Origin: Symbiodinium microadriaticum
Taxonomy: Eukaryota; Sar; Dinophyceae; Suessiales; Symbiodiniaceae
Length of the DNA stretch: 64,000 nucleotides
Assembly (NCBI GenBank): GCA_001939145.1
Contig: LSRX01000336.1
Location: forward strand, 192,750-256,749
Reading direction: 5' to 3'
Part shown: piece after piece, positions 31,584-42,640 of the stretch
Layout: each line of letters begins with the position of its first letter
How positions within the stretch are numbered: the first letter of the stretch is position 1
Translations under genes and position numbers: made by a program
Notes under the pieces: model-generated
What the model was told of the DNA's origin: nothing
Database searches by the model: none
What the model saw: only the letters and a program-made list of their open reading frames with translations

Positions 31584-34066
31584 ATGTCGTCCAGCAGCGT
31601 GGACCTGCCAAAAGCTGGCTTGAGTGTGGATTGGTTCGAGCTCGAAGGCCTTTCAGAAAGGGGTGCAGGTGGCCGATTGGTGGTTGCACCAGGTGTGCTG
31701 ACGAGGGCCGACCTGGATTTCAACTGGAACATCGTTGCAGTAGCGATGCAGCACATGGGTGCTCGTCCAGGGGTGGATCAACTGCAGGACGAGGTTGATC
31801 TTTTCTTTCAGCGTTGCCGGCAGAAGGGCAAGAAGCCAGTCAGTCGTTACCAGGCTCCAATAGTTAAAGGAAGTTCATGTTTTCATATTGAGCTTCCTGC
31901 CGAGAGTGATTCGAGTGATTATTGAGGTGAGTTTTGTCGTACACAAGCTTGGCGAGTTCGCAACTTGGTATCTATGTTCAACAGGATATGCAAGCTGCCC
32001 CACCGCCCGAACGAAGAGAACATTCGGTATATCTACACCCATTTGGGCCTGGAGATTCCCCCTGGTACTTTGTCTGCAATTATATGTTAGAAGAGATTGC
32101 TATTTCCCAGCAATATACAAACACCCCACCCCAGGACGACAGCCACGATCCCACGAGAGCCTGGACGAGCAGCATGGTTCCGAGGAGGCGCGGTTTGTTT
32201 CAGCCATCGTGGGTATTTTGCTAGTGCCGGGGATGCGACAGGTCGGCTATGACGAGGCGGTTGAATCGGAAGCAGCAACTGATGATGAGATTTGCGAGCC
32301 CGAGAAGCCACGTGAGCCCCAAGGTAATCCCTCGCCAAGAACCTTTGCAATCATTATTGAATCGGGTTTCTGCTTGCATGAGCATTGATGGTAAAGAGCC
32401 ATACTGTATTGGACCATTTTGTTGATCCCAGGAAGCATCCCATCGGTGCCGTCTACGGCGCCAGTGATCACCCCGAAGCACGCAGCAGGCAAGGGGTCGC
32501 CTGCATCAGGAACGAAGTTGCCTCCCCCCAGCAAGCGCGATATTTTGCAAGCTTTGACTGAGCAGCAGCAGCGGTTGTCTCAGTTGCTTTTGCTAAAGCA
32601 GCAGCAGCAGAAGCAGCAGCAGAAGCAGCAAGCCGCGAACTCCTGGTGCCCAAGCAAAGGTAGCTTGCATGCAGTAAGTGTCGTGAGTTTTGTATATTGC
32701 ATGTATTCAGCATCACGAAATCGGTTTCTTGTGTCATGCACAATCAGGTGATGTGACGACACAGGAGACTCAAGTCATGGATGACAGCAGTATGGAGGCT
32801 GCTGTGGGTGTCATTCTGAAAGATGTCGACGCAAAGGAGAAGGCAGCTGTTGCTGCTCATGTTTTTGATTCCCGCACCCCCCCGAAATTGGGTCCGAAGC
32901 GACTCCTGACCGGGACTGCTGAGCTTCAGCCTTTGCCGAAATCACAAAGGGCTATCAAGCAAGAGCCGGTCCCCATCAAGAAAGAACCTTTGAACGAGGT
33001 GCCAAGCAAGCCTGTGGAAGAGCCGCAAAGCAAGCCGTTAGGAGAGCCAGCAATGAAGACTTTGGTAGAGCCAGCAGTCAAACCTTCAGTGCCAATCAAG
33101 AAAGAACCTTTGGATGTGCCAATCAAGACAAAGCCTGGCATCAAGCTGGAGGCTCATGATGATGGTTCTGAGGATCTTTTGCCAGGGTTAGCTGCCCCTG
33201 TGGGGTCTGAAGAAGGCTCCGAAGCCCAGGGCCCAGAGGAGTTTGCAGATGGCTCCGATGCTCAGGGTCCAAAGGAGTTTGCAGATGGCTCCGATGCTCA
33301 GGGTCCAAAGGAGTTTGCAGATGGCTCCGATGCTCAGTGTCCAGACGAGCCTGCAGAAGGCTCCGATGCTCAGGGTCCAGACAAGTTTTCAGATGGCTCC
33401 GATGCTCAGGGTCCAGAGACTGGAAATGGTGAGCATAGTGCGGCCAAACCCCCGACAGATCCAACCGTGGACGACCTCCCACGACCTGCCCTTCTAAGCA
33501 CAGCTGGTATTGTGGCCCCAGGTGACCAGAACCAAGCGCGCAAGAAGAGTGGCATGAGCAAAGATAAGAAAGAGTCGTCTCAGACCCGTCAGACCCACAA
33601 CAAGAAACCAGGCCCGAAGGATGAGAAGGAGATGGAGACAGTGGCTGAGCCCAAGAGAAAACCCGGCCGCCCAAGGAAACATGACATCCAGCCAAAAGCC
33701 AAGGCCAAAGCTAAGGTGTCCAAGAAAGCCGCGACCCCAATGAAAGCAAGCAGCAAGCGCAAGGCGGATGAAGTGGAGAACAGCCAGGATACGAAGTTTT
33801 ATTCACCGGAGCCGAAATCCAAAGCCAAAGCAAAAGCTAAAGCTAAAGCCAAGAGCAAAGCAAAGGCGGCCCCCAACCACCCCAAGACTCGTGCGGGTTC
33901 CAAGGGTGGGAAAGGAAAGGCTGCGACTTCCCAGGATCAAGGCCTGAAGAGCAGAAAGAGCTGTGCTTATCACAAAGTGAAGACAGCTGCTTTGAAAAGT
34001 GGCCTTTCGAAAGAGGAGGCCATCACTCAAGCCAAGAAGGTCACTTGGTCAAATTTTCGACAGTAG
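31584..34066 (+). CDS. Gene A: AT-hook, Lys-Ala-rich nuclear-type protein (spliced)
   Basis: First exon from ATG 31584 (MSSSSVDLPKAGLSVDWFEL), its donor not resolved. Phase-checked exons are 32242-32323, 32432-32659 and 32748-34066: each junction joins a one-base remainder G to a following GA or GT, giving Gly. The third of these exons has a Gln run and the last, about 438 codons, has VPIKKEPL-type repeats, six copies of a 12-residue unit GSDAQGPKEFAD (33217-33420), an AT-hook KPGRPRK (33655-33675), a KAKAKAKAKAK tract and the end SCAYHKVKTAALKSGLSKEE. AT-hooks bind the minor groove of AT-rich DNA, so a chromatin or DNA-associated role is inferred. The terminal SRKS/AYHK box recurs, to my memory, in dinoflagellate multi-copy proteins. 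A canonical AAG/GTCACT donor at about 34040 could instead splice on to the module at 35703. Confidence 0.65.
33217..33420 (+). repeat. 36-bp coding tandem repeat in gene A
   Basis: Six in-frame copies of a 36-bp unit encoding GSDAQGPKEFAD or close variants. The third and fourth copies differ by a CAGTGT change and a GAGCCTGCAGAA variant. Confidence 0.9.
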
Positions 34067-34115
34067 GAGAGCATCAGAACCCCATTAACTGGATAGTATA
34101 TGAGAGAGACAAAGA

Positions 34116-34150
34116 ATATAAAAGAGAAAGAGAGAGAGAGAGAGAGAGGC
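34116..34150. repeat. (GA)n microsatellite
   Basis: AGAGAG run just downstream of the gene A stop. Confidence 0.9.
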
Positions 34151-34699
34151 AGGCATACAATGCATGTTGTGTGTGGGTGCATGTGTGTCCGTGTATGCAT
34201 GCCGGTCTGTAGTTCTCTCATAAACATCATCTCTGTGCCTCGGGTGCTGGATTGCAATCTAAGGCTTATGCTGAGCAAGACTGAATCTGCTGTGTACAAC
34301 CGGAAGCTGGTGGCGCTTGATATTCGTCTCTTTTCAGTTGCTTCAAACAGTGTGGCATAGGTCTTAGCTGTACATTCGGGAGTGCTGCTAGCTGGGGTAA
34401 AGCCTGCGGCCAACCCGAAAGCAAAAGCCTCGGTGACTGAAAGCTTCACGATGGCTTAGTGCGACCCGTGCAAAATCTCCGAAGCTTTACATGTTGTGCT
34501 GTGCATACATTGGGCACCCTTAACCACATTATCCCACTACCCTATCCTTGCCAGGTCTTTGATGGATGGTGGGGAAACTTCTTTCGACCCATCACGACAA
34601 GGACGGAAATCTGATTGGGAATAGGTGTATCCTTTTTAACACATACAGTATACCCCTAGAACCCTGAAAATCATTGACAAATTAAACCCAAATCTGGGC

Positions 34700-34925
34700 A
34701 GGTTCTCCGGGCCCTGGACTACAAGTCTTCTTCAGCCTGAGCAATATGCTTGGAAGGCCCATCGTGTATCCCTTGCAAACTCGAAGTCCCGGCCTCCACT
34801 TGTTTGTCAGGCTGACCCGGCTGCCGTCGCTCAGCACTTCGATGTGGAGGCCATAGACTGCCAGTACAGGGGCACTGGTTCCGACAAGGGTCCTCTATGG
34901 GATTTGACAACCCGAAAGCCTATAA
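34700..34925 (+). CDS. Possible exon between gene A and the DLFSG module
   Basis: After the AG at about 34702, one frame reads SLLQPEQYAWKAHRVSLANS and then DPAAVAQHFDVEAIDCQYRG, WDLTTRKP, before a CCCTAAA-type array at 34920-35015. It has no start and no certain splice edges. A second plus-strand frame is also open, so the choice rests on composition. If real, it would link gene A with 35703. Confidence 0.3.
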
Positions 34926-35020
34926 ACTCTAAACCCTATAAACCCCTAAACCCTAAACCCCTAAACCCTAAACCCCTATTATAAACCCTATGAGCCCCTA
35001 AACCCTATAAACCCTAAACC
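34920..35020 (-). repeat. Telomere-like array with CCCTATAAA variant
   Basis: CCCTAAA mixed with CCCTATAAA. The latter variant dominates in the right half of the window. Confidence 0.8.
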
Positions 35021-35525
35021 CGGGTTGTGTAAAGGTTCGTTGGTGGTTGTCTCAGATGTACCTCTATAGTTGAAGCCTTTCACTTCATCTTATAAAACCG
35101 ACTGCCCAACCCACTGTCACAGGTGAACCATGGCTGTGGCTCGACGTGCTGCTCAACAAGGCTTTGCCTCACCCGTTCCCGTGCTTCGTTGTTCTGCTAC
35201 GTGTTTGAGGTGTGCTGTCAGCAGTGTGTTTATGGCTTCAGAGTAGCCCACATACGAATTTCATGATGGGGCCCCGAATGATCCCAGCAAGTCTGCATGC
35301 AACCTGAAAAAAGGTTCCCGCATCCTGCCCTGATCCCTATATAGCCCATAATTCCTCTCTTATATTAATTGTGGCAAGCCCACTCCTCGTGGTGCAATGG
35401 ATTCCAATCGGCTGCCGGATTCGTCTTTGCTCATTCGACTCCTCCATGTTGGAGCTCCAAAGGTTTCTTTGATGTTACCAGATAAGTGAAACTACTTGCC
35501 ATGATCCCTGTGTCTATCCCATATA

Positions 35526-35526
35526 C

Positions 35527-35558
<32 letters not shown>

Positions 35559-35571
35559 CTATGTGTATATA

Positions 35572-35629
<58 letters not shown>

Positions 35630-35632
35630 CAC
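35526..35632. repeat. (TA)n and (TATG)n microsatellite
   Basis: Two TA runs and about 50 bp of TATG. Confidence 0.95.
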
Positions 35633-35702
35633 ACTCCCGGACCCTCGTATATATCTAGCTATACATAATTAAACCCCACCCTGCCTTTTGTTGTCTGCCT
35701 AG

Positions 35703-36929
35703 GTGCTGATAGCTGTGATGATGCTGATACTCTGGTCGACGAATCTACCACAGGCCAAATCCTTTGACCTTCTGGACTTATTTTCCGGGGTCGGCAATGC
35801 AAGCAAATATTGGAGCCTAGGAAGCATTTAGAAGTCTGTCTGGAATCATGATCTCAGTTGTGTTAGCGCGGGTAATGTGTATTGATTACACCGGAGTTTA
35901 TGCAGGAGGTGTATTCGTTTATAGAACGGCTAGATCGGGTTTAGGGGTATCCCGAATCCCTTCCTACTACCCAGGAAGTCTAGAGGAAAGAGAGTGGCGA
36001 CCATTGAAATCGATCGGAGTGCCTCCACGGATTTTCTCTCCGATGGTGGTTTTGTGCAGCTTGGTCATGCCTTAGCAACACATGCTATCAGGACAACTTG
36101 TACTGTGCAGGGATGCTCCGAGTCTAGTGGGTTCCATCAGTTGCAGTCTGAGGCTTGTGCTATGGTGTATCACACGTGAGAAGCCGACGGCTGTGAATTT
36201 GATGGGCCCCGATTGTTCCTCCTGGGGTGTTCCGAACAGGGGCACAAGCCTTAGATCCTTCATCAACTTCCGGGGTCAGGATGGCTATCCAAGTGTGGCC
36301 AAAGCGAACATCATTATCAGCCGGCCTCTATAGCTGCAAGTATGCGAGTGCATCCTGTTTGTTTCGTGGACACTGAAGACATCTGAAGACTTTGCAGTGT
36401 GATGTTTCATCTAAGTGTTGTTCTAGCAATACTGGTGATGACGGCTATGCGCACTACATGGGTATTGGAACACCCATCGTGTTCGCTCCTACACAAGCAC
36501 GACCGCTTCGAATGGCTCCTCAACTCCGTGCTCTACGCAGCTTCGTTATGCAACCTATATAATGCAGTTAGCTTGTTCTTGTTCAACTCCTATTGCTCTA
36601 AGGTATACAGCCAAGCCTTCTGGTTGATGCACTGGGGTAGCCCCAGTCCCAAGCGCACCAAGATCTACTCGAATTCACCCCGGGTCAAGACCCTGGACCG
36701 TGGTGTACTCAAGAAAAACCTGAAAGCTGCCAAGACGAAAATCCGCACGACTCGATCTTTAGCTGCAAGTATAGCAGGGGAGCCTAGTGAGATAAGTGTT
36801 TGCGAGATTGGAAAATCCTGCCCTTTCTGCCAAAGGACGATGGAAGGAAGCCGACGGCGTGGAACGCTTTGCGGGCACGGCCAGCCTGAAGGATGCCGGG
36901 TTGCTAGGCATGCATATACAGACAACTAA
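35703..36929 (+). CDS. DLFSG/PDCSSWG module, spliced (end of gene A or separate gene)
   Basis: Exons in order: about 35703-35820 (VLIAVMMLILWS, then KSFDLLDLFSGVGNASKYWS); about 35993-36060 (VATIEIDRSASTDFLSDGGF); 36147-36330 (NLMGPDCSSWGVPNRGTSLR, SFINFRG); 36398-36540 (TTWVLEHPSCSLLHKHDRFE); 36603-36770 (VYSQAFWLMHWGSPSPKRTK, IYSN); about 36836-36929 (GRWKEADGVERFAGTASLKD). I remember this motif order from a large, uncharacterised dinoflagellate family. DLFSG followed by a P-x-C box is also the layout of motifs I and IV of cytosine-5 DNA methyltransferases, but the catalytic PCQ is DCSSW here, so methyltransferase activity is only a hypothesis. A TM-like stretch precedes DLFSG. The final part expected in the family is not found before the CCCTAAA array at 36935. 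Confidence 0.6.
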
Positions 36930-36934
36930 ATTTA

Positions 36935-37010
36935 AAAACCCTAAAATATATCTATATAGCCCTCAACACCTAGAACCCTATAAACCCCAAAACCCTTACA
37001 AGGCCTCTAC
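36935..37010 (-). repeat. Degenerate CCCTAAA/CCCTATAAA array
   Basis: Array begins six bases after the last DLFSG-module stop; TTTAGGG units in the other orientation lie at 37058-37105. Confidence 0.65.
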
Positions 37011-37193
37011 CCTACTGGGCTTATATGTGCAGCCTGGGGTACACAACTTTTGATAAGCTTTTAGGGTTCAGGGTTTTTTAGGGTTTATATAGGGTTTAGA
37101 GTTTATAAGGTATTCCTGGGTCGTGGGTTTTTTACAGAATGGTCTGAGAAGATGTTCTACACACTACTGCTACAAGTTGCTTGACTCATCCTC

Positions 37194-37248
<55 letters not shown>

Positions 37249-37262
37249 CACTACTACTACTC
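37194..37262. repeat. (CTA)n microsatellite
   Basis: About 20 CTA triplets followed by GCTGCTGCT. Confidence 0.95.
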
Positions 37263-38290
37263 CGGCTGCTGCTGCTGCTACAATACTGCAACATGTATTA
37301 TTCAATCCCAAGCCTACGGGCTCATCCCGAAAAGAACCGGCCTTTATAGGTGGCAGGCTTCAGGGTTTGGGGATTCAGATGTGAAGCCAACATGATCACG
37401 ACCACCAGGGCTTTGGTCCACCATTGGTCTTGCCCATGACCTCCTTGGGGTCCGGAGTTCACGGCTCTGACCGCCGCTAGGGCGGGCCGGGGTCGTACCG
37501 TGTTGTAAGCTCTGTACTTCTCGGACTGGAGCAAGTATTGCATCACTTTGATGCGAGTCGGGTTCAAGCGAAACGAAATCGCTTCCAGTTGCTTCTGCCG
37601 ACTTTGAGAGCAACTTCTTCAGATGCAGGCCACGAAGTCTCCAGGTGATCCGTTTATTGTCTAGCTACTATGATTCCATAGAAGTCTCTGTAATTCATGA
37701 TAATGGCTATGATCCCCAGGAATCAGGAAGTCCCTGTAACACCCAATCCACGTAGGTAATATTTTTGGGAGTAGCCCTGAAATACAATGTCTTCCTAGGT
37801 CCTATATGAAACCCATAACAGGCCCAACTTCATCTTATACCCACAAGACCCAGAAACTAGTCCGAAACAGACAAGCCTTGTTCCCAGACGATTCTGTGAG
37901 ATCCCCAGGAAGACCTTCCTAAGCCCGCTAGAGTATCAATCATCATTGTCGTTATCGTACTAGCTATATATACAATTAAGGAGAGAGAACATACCATTAT
38001 CGGATTCTATAATGTCAATCCTACAAACCCTAGAACACAACCGGAGCCTGAATAGTTCCAGAAGCAATAGAGCCCTAAATCCTCAAGTCACGAGACCTTA
38101 TGTAAATACCCGGCATTATAAACCCTCCATCTTCCTGTCAAATTAAAATTATATAGAAGCCCCAAACCCTGAACCGATAAAGCCAAGAAACCACAGCCCC
38201 TACTTTCAGCACCGGCCCTTTAAGCCCTGCATGAATCCTATACAAGCCCGAGCTAGCTCGAACCCCATGCATAATCCATAAACCCAGCTG
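37263..38290. other. Gene-free spacer
   Basis: Unique sequence without a coding frame that I can support. A minus-strand pair of frames at 37322-37613 overlap each other and show no motif. Confidence 0.4.
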
Positions 38291-38292
38291 CC

Positions 38293-38580
38293 ATGGACTT
38301 CGTCAAACAAATCTTCGAGGCTTTCGCTACAGACTGTGTGCCAGAAGCATTGGCCTGCCTACGCAATAAGAACACCACCAGCCCCGAGCTGTCCGATGTG
38401 GAGTTGTTTACTGCACTGCCAATAAATGACATGTGGGAGGATGCAGGATTACCTTCGGTTTATTTCTACCTGAGAAAGAACAAGTACCTTATGATACCCT
38501 CTTCCTGGGAAAGTGCAATCTGTTCTTTTGACACAGAACTGGATTCCAAGGTGTCTTGGGCTCGATATGGTATTAGTTGA
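38293..38580 (+). CDS. Hypothetical 95-residue protein
   Basis: ATG 38293 to TGA 38578-38580, reading MDFVKQIFEAFATDCVPEAL, then NDMWEDAGLPSVYFYLRKNK and ESAICSFDTELDSK. Composition is that of a soluble globular protein, with no repeat. I do not recognise the family. It could be a first exon; a Gln-rich frame at 38646-38800 might be a later one, but no phase link is proven. Confidence 0.4.
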   Translation: MDFVKQIFEAFATDCVPEALACLRNKNTTSPELSDVELFTALPINDMWEDAGLPSVYFYLRKNKYLMIPSSWESAICSFDTELDSKVSWARYGIS

Positions 38581-38878
38581 GTCGTCTTTTGATTAGAAAC
38601 CGAAAAACCTAGAGCTCAAGCAACGACCCGCAAAGGTGAACTGCCATGGGGACCTCAGGGAGGAGTACAATTTTATGGGCAGGTCTGGGCAGTGAGAGAA
38701 GAAGGCCAACAGGGCTCCAGCCGGTCGTCGCTTTTTGCCAGAAGCAGCTCTTCGTGGCCTGCAGGAAACAGGGAACCGCAGGGCCATTTCTAGGTAGGTG
38801 TAGAGGGGGCAAATTGGTCACGCACGGTTTTTAGGTTGCCCGCGCGTTTTTTGTTTTGGGCTCTTGGGGGCCGAAAAT

Positions 38879-38946
38879 TTTAGCCGCAACTCGCGCGCAA
38901 TTTCCCGCAACTCGCGCGCAATTCCCCGCAACTCGCGCGCAATTCC
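38879..38946. repeat. Three-copy 21-bp tandem repeat
   Basis: CCGCAACTCGCGCGCAATTC occurs three times in tandem, and related CACGCGCGTTTTTT words follow to 39005. High CpG density makes the block stand out from its AT-richer flanks. Confidence 0.85.
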
Positions 38947-39282
38947 AAAATCCGTATGTGTACCGTTTTATCACGCGCGTTTTTTGAGTTGCACGCGCGC
39001 TTTTTACTTCCTGTGTTCTTTTCCAGCTTGTGGGTGCACAGACCTTGGCCCAATCCTAGGGGTAGCTTGGGGATGGAGGGTGTGGGAACATGTATAAATA
39101 ATGTGCCATTCCTGGGGGCAGGGAAAGCGACCATGTCTTCTGTGGGCCTTGACTCTCCGGGCTTATGGTAAACTGCTGTGTAAAGATACCTAGCCATGTG
39201 CTGCAGTCTGCTTGCCAGCTTGATGTCTTGTCACATCATCTTGTGCCCTCATTGCATGCCATATTGAGTGATTTTGTATAGT

Positions 39283-42200
39283 ATGGCCTCTTTAGCATCC
39301 TTAGAAACCCTGGCCGACGGGGTGACAATGGTGGCTCGTTCCTGGACAAACATGTCAGAGATCCCTGAGAGCGAGCTGGATGAGCAGATCAAAGCTCTTC
39401 ATTTGCACTGATATTCCCTAAACCCTATAAACCCTAGCTAAACCTATAAACCCTATAAGCCCTAAACCTATAAACCCGATAAACCCTATAAAACCTATAA
39501 ACCCGATAAACCCTAAAACCTATAAACCATAAAAGCCCTAAACCTATAAACCCGATAAGCCCTAAAACCTATAAACCCTAAAAGCCCTAAACCTATAAAC
39601 CCGATAAGCCCTAAAACCTATAAACCATAAAAGCCTTAAACCTATAAACCCGATAAAACCTATAAGCCCTAAAAGCCCTAAACCTATAAACCCCATAAAC
39701 CCTAAAACCTATAAACCCCAAAAGCCCTAAACCCTAAAAACCCGATAAACCCTAAAACCTATAAACCCCAAAAGCCCTAAACCCTAAAAGACCCAAGGCA
39801 GCACAAGCCAACCTGGATGTGCTTCAGCAACAGCTAGCTGCTACTGCTACTGATCCCGAACCGATTCCGGCTGCTCTGCCAGGCATGCACTAGCTGGATT
39901 CGGATAGTACTTTCGTGTCATGCATAGCATCATGCAAACATACCGTAACATACCCGTTTCTGGCAGGTGCTCCTGCCGTGGCTTCTTCCAGTGGTCAGTT
40001 TGCCCCGGGCAATGCTTGTGCAAAGCTTGGGGATCTGAAACAGTCCCACACCACCAGGATGCTGCAGCAATCCTCCAAGTACGGCCAGGAGGAAGCTGAG
40101 CCCACGGAGGTTGCTTCCACCCCTCGCAGGCCGCCCGAGTCCAAGGAGGTGGAGTCTATCGAGGTTGCTGATAGCCCACCCAGCAGAAGCAAGCTTCCCA
40201 CCCCCAGAAGCGCCAGCAAATCCGCCCGGCCGGATGTGCGAAGGCAGCTGTTTGGTAGCAGCCGCAGAGCAACCCCTAAGAAAGCAGCGCCTGCACCCAA
40301 ACCCGAAGCCTACTGGAAGCTACTTGTCCAACTCGTACAGTTACAGTTGTTGAACTTCGTGCAAACTATCTATCAAGCTAATGCATCAACTAAGGGTTCG
40401 CCGGCACTTTCAGCCCAATGCCAAGGGGGAGATGAAATGCTCCCCAAAGGTCCTTGAGATGGGAAAGACCGCGGAGGGACGAGTCTTCGATTGATTGGAG
40501 TGCCATGACATCTACATATTTCATATTGAATCGTGGCTACATAAGGTGAGCAGCTTCGCAAGCTCCTGTTGGATCATGGGAGCTTCGAGAAGATAGAAGG
40601 GGTTCTGGAGAAGTGGCATATCCAGAAGAAGAACAGCGCAGAGACGGGTGGACTTGTGACAAAGGAGTGGCTCATTGCTAAGAGGTACTATACCCAGCTC
40701 CCTTCCTGCATTACAGGTTTTTTCTTTTTCAACGGTAAAGCACCCTAGACCCTATAAACCCTAAACCCTTTAAACCTTAACCCCATAAATCCCAGAAAGC
40801 AGTGGCCTTCGAAATCGTTCATCTGCATCAGGACAATGGCGGACAATGCCTTTGAGTGGGCGAGGCGGAATGGAAACTGTTCACTTCGGAGATTCATGGT
40901 GCCGAAGAGGCTGATATTCCGCTAGACTGGACATGGACCACTAGCAAAGAGTCGGGGCAGAAGACAAAGTTTGCAAGCTCTTTCAGCATGGATGAGCCTC
41001 GTCACCTTTGTGGAAGTCTCTCTCTCTCTCTCCCTCTCTCTCCCTCTCTCTCTTATTTTCCTTCCCTCTCTCTCCTCCTCTCACTCCATCTCCCTCTCCC
41101 GGTCGCTGACTCACTCACCTGCTTGCCTCTCTCTCTCTATCTCTATCGCTCTGTCCATCTCTATCTCTCTCTCTCTCTCTGTCTTCATCGCTCTGTCTCT
41201 CATCTTCTATGTGTGGACTGTGCTCGGCCTAGGACCCGGACTGTGCTTTGCTCGACGGCAGCAACGAGGACCTGGGCAAATACGAGGCTTCAAAGGCCCC
41301 GGACAAGACCAGCGATGCCGTTGCCACGGCTCAGGCAGGAGCTTCCTTTAAGACTTTCGGAAAGCAAGCCACCGTAGCTCGTTTGTGCTTTTCTACAAAG
41401 ACACATGGAAAGATCAGCCAAGCCCAGGATGTGCTTTCCTAGCCTGCAGCAGAACGCCTCCCCGCTTGGGCTTCTGTCCTCCTACATCTGTGTGCTCGGG
41501 AAGAAGATTGATTTGGCTGAGTCAGTGAAGGAGCTTGTTCATGTAATGATATGTACTCGCAAACCTAGGTCTATAGGTAAATGTTGTTTGCATCCTTGAG
41601 GAACACCTTTAGAGGGTAACCTAGAGCTATATATTATCTATGAGTCATTCAGCACTGCTGCTTCAAAGGGCTCAACCACTACATCACCCAGGTATAGCAG
41701 GGCTTTTGCAACTTTGGATGTTCGGAGCTTTTGTAACTGGGCTCAGGATGTAGTGGCTTGGTGAGTTTTTGGTTTCATGGGGTTTACCCTATACCCTAAA
41801 CCCTATAAACCCTAAACCCTTATACCCTATACCCTATAAACCCTATAAACCCTAAACCCTATAAACCCAAAGCCTGGCTTATCAAAACCTTATTCCTTTT
41901 TTACTTATCCTTATTCAGCCCTAGCGCCAAGAGTTCAACTCCCTTCTCCAAAACCCTTGAGGGTAGCAACAGAAGTTTCTATATAATTCACTTTGATAGG
42001 GTTCTTGCTTCGAGCTACCGAGATCCGGCTACATCGGGAACACTTTAGGCCACAAAAGGTTTTATACAGCTAGCTAACCGGGGATAGCGGGCCATACCTT
42101 GTCAATCTCTCAAAACTTCCCTTACTGCTTACAATAGTCAATAGTGTTGCAAAAGTCTTGGGGAGATTCTTAAGTATCAGCCGTAGATGAGATATACCGG

Positions 42201-42640
42201 GGTCATGATATCGTGTCTGCAAAGTTTAAAACCAGGACAAGACCCAGGGCAAGGCAGGGACGAAGGCCTCCGAGCAACTTCCCAGAATTATACAGCTGGT
42301 GTGTATAATGCCATCTATATCCGAAGCCCCTCCTATCTTAGGCTCTGCACGAACTTGGACAACTGCTTGAAAGACTTGAATAATTGCTACCAGAAGTTGG
42401 TCGATGTGCAAGCCAACGCAGCGACCACCGGCGATGAGAAAGAGCTCACCAGGTGTTTCGGTGAAGGTTTGCTTGCACATGTTGATCTCTAGCTGGAATC
42501 CTATAGTGTCCGAGGCTGAAGAAGGAAGCCCTGGAGCAGTATATCCTTTGCACCAAAGCCGACCTGGCCCTGAACAACTATGTTGTGCGGTCGAGGATCT
42601 TTTGCTGCAAACACTTCAGCCATACGCTATATAAGTCTGT
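39283..42640 (+). CDS. Gene C: helical, charged multi-exon protein with an apparent frameshift
   Basis: Start ATG 39283 (MASLASLETLADGVTMVARS, then NMSEIPESELDEQIK). Exon 2 ends at 39882 with a GC donor (AAQANLDVLQQQLAA to PAALPG), phase-matched to exon 3 at 39967 (GAPAVASSSGQF to APKPEAYWK). Then come about 40392-40469 (RRHFQPNAKGEMKCSPKVLE), 40547-40684 (EQLRKLLLDHGSFEKIEGVL), 40832-40995 (NAFEWARRNG, frame break, LFTSEIHGAEEADIPLDWTW), 41230-41372 (DPDCALLDGSNEDLGKYEAS), 42238-42299 (DKTQGKAGTKASEQLPRIIQ), about 42341-42451 and 42515-42640 (LKKEALEQYILCTKADLALN). I remember this order from uncharacterised dinoflagellate proteins that often accompany a DLFSG module. Function unknown; coiled-coil character suggests a structural or DNA-associated part. 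Confidence 0.6.
39411..39792 (-). repeat. Higher-order CCCTATAAA array inside intron 1 of gene C
   Basis: CCTATAAACCC and CCCTAAAA units form a longer period of roughly 48 bp (AACCTATAAACCCGATAAGC recurs at least three times). It fills almost the whole interval between exon 1 and exon 2 of gene C. Confidence 0.85.
40865..40880 (+). other. Apparent frameshift within gene C exon
   Basis: The first frame (NAFEWARRNG) ends after 40874 and the next (LFTSEIHGAEEA) starts at 40877, leaving two bases AA. The two parts are contiguous in the family as I remember it, so a one-base loss or a base-call error is likely. The interval is far too short for an intron. Confidence 0.6.
41014..41205. repeat. (CT)n-rich microsatellite in gene C intron
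   Basis: TCTC runs with CCCT and CTAT interruptions, between exons ending near 41000 and starting at about 41230. Confidence 0.9.
41788..41875 (-). repeat. CCCTATAAA telomere-like array in gene C intron
   Basis: CCCTATAAACCCTAAACCCT units; lies between exon regions of gene C at 41.4 and 42.2 kb. Confidence 0.8.

Noticed and set aside
34027..34449. Minus-strand frame of 140 codons after gene A
   Set aside because: Crosses the GA microsatellite and has no protein-like features beyond low complexity.
35703..36929. Firm call as a cytosine-5 DNA methyltransferase
   Set aside because: Only DLFSG and a Cys-containing loop agree; the PCQ, ENV and RxR motifs are not evident.
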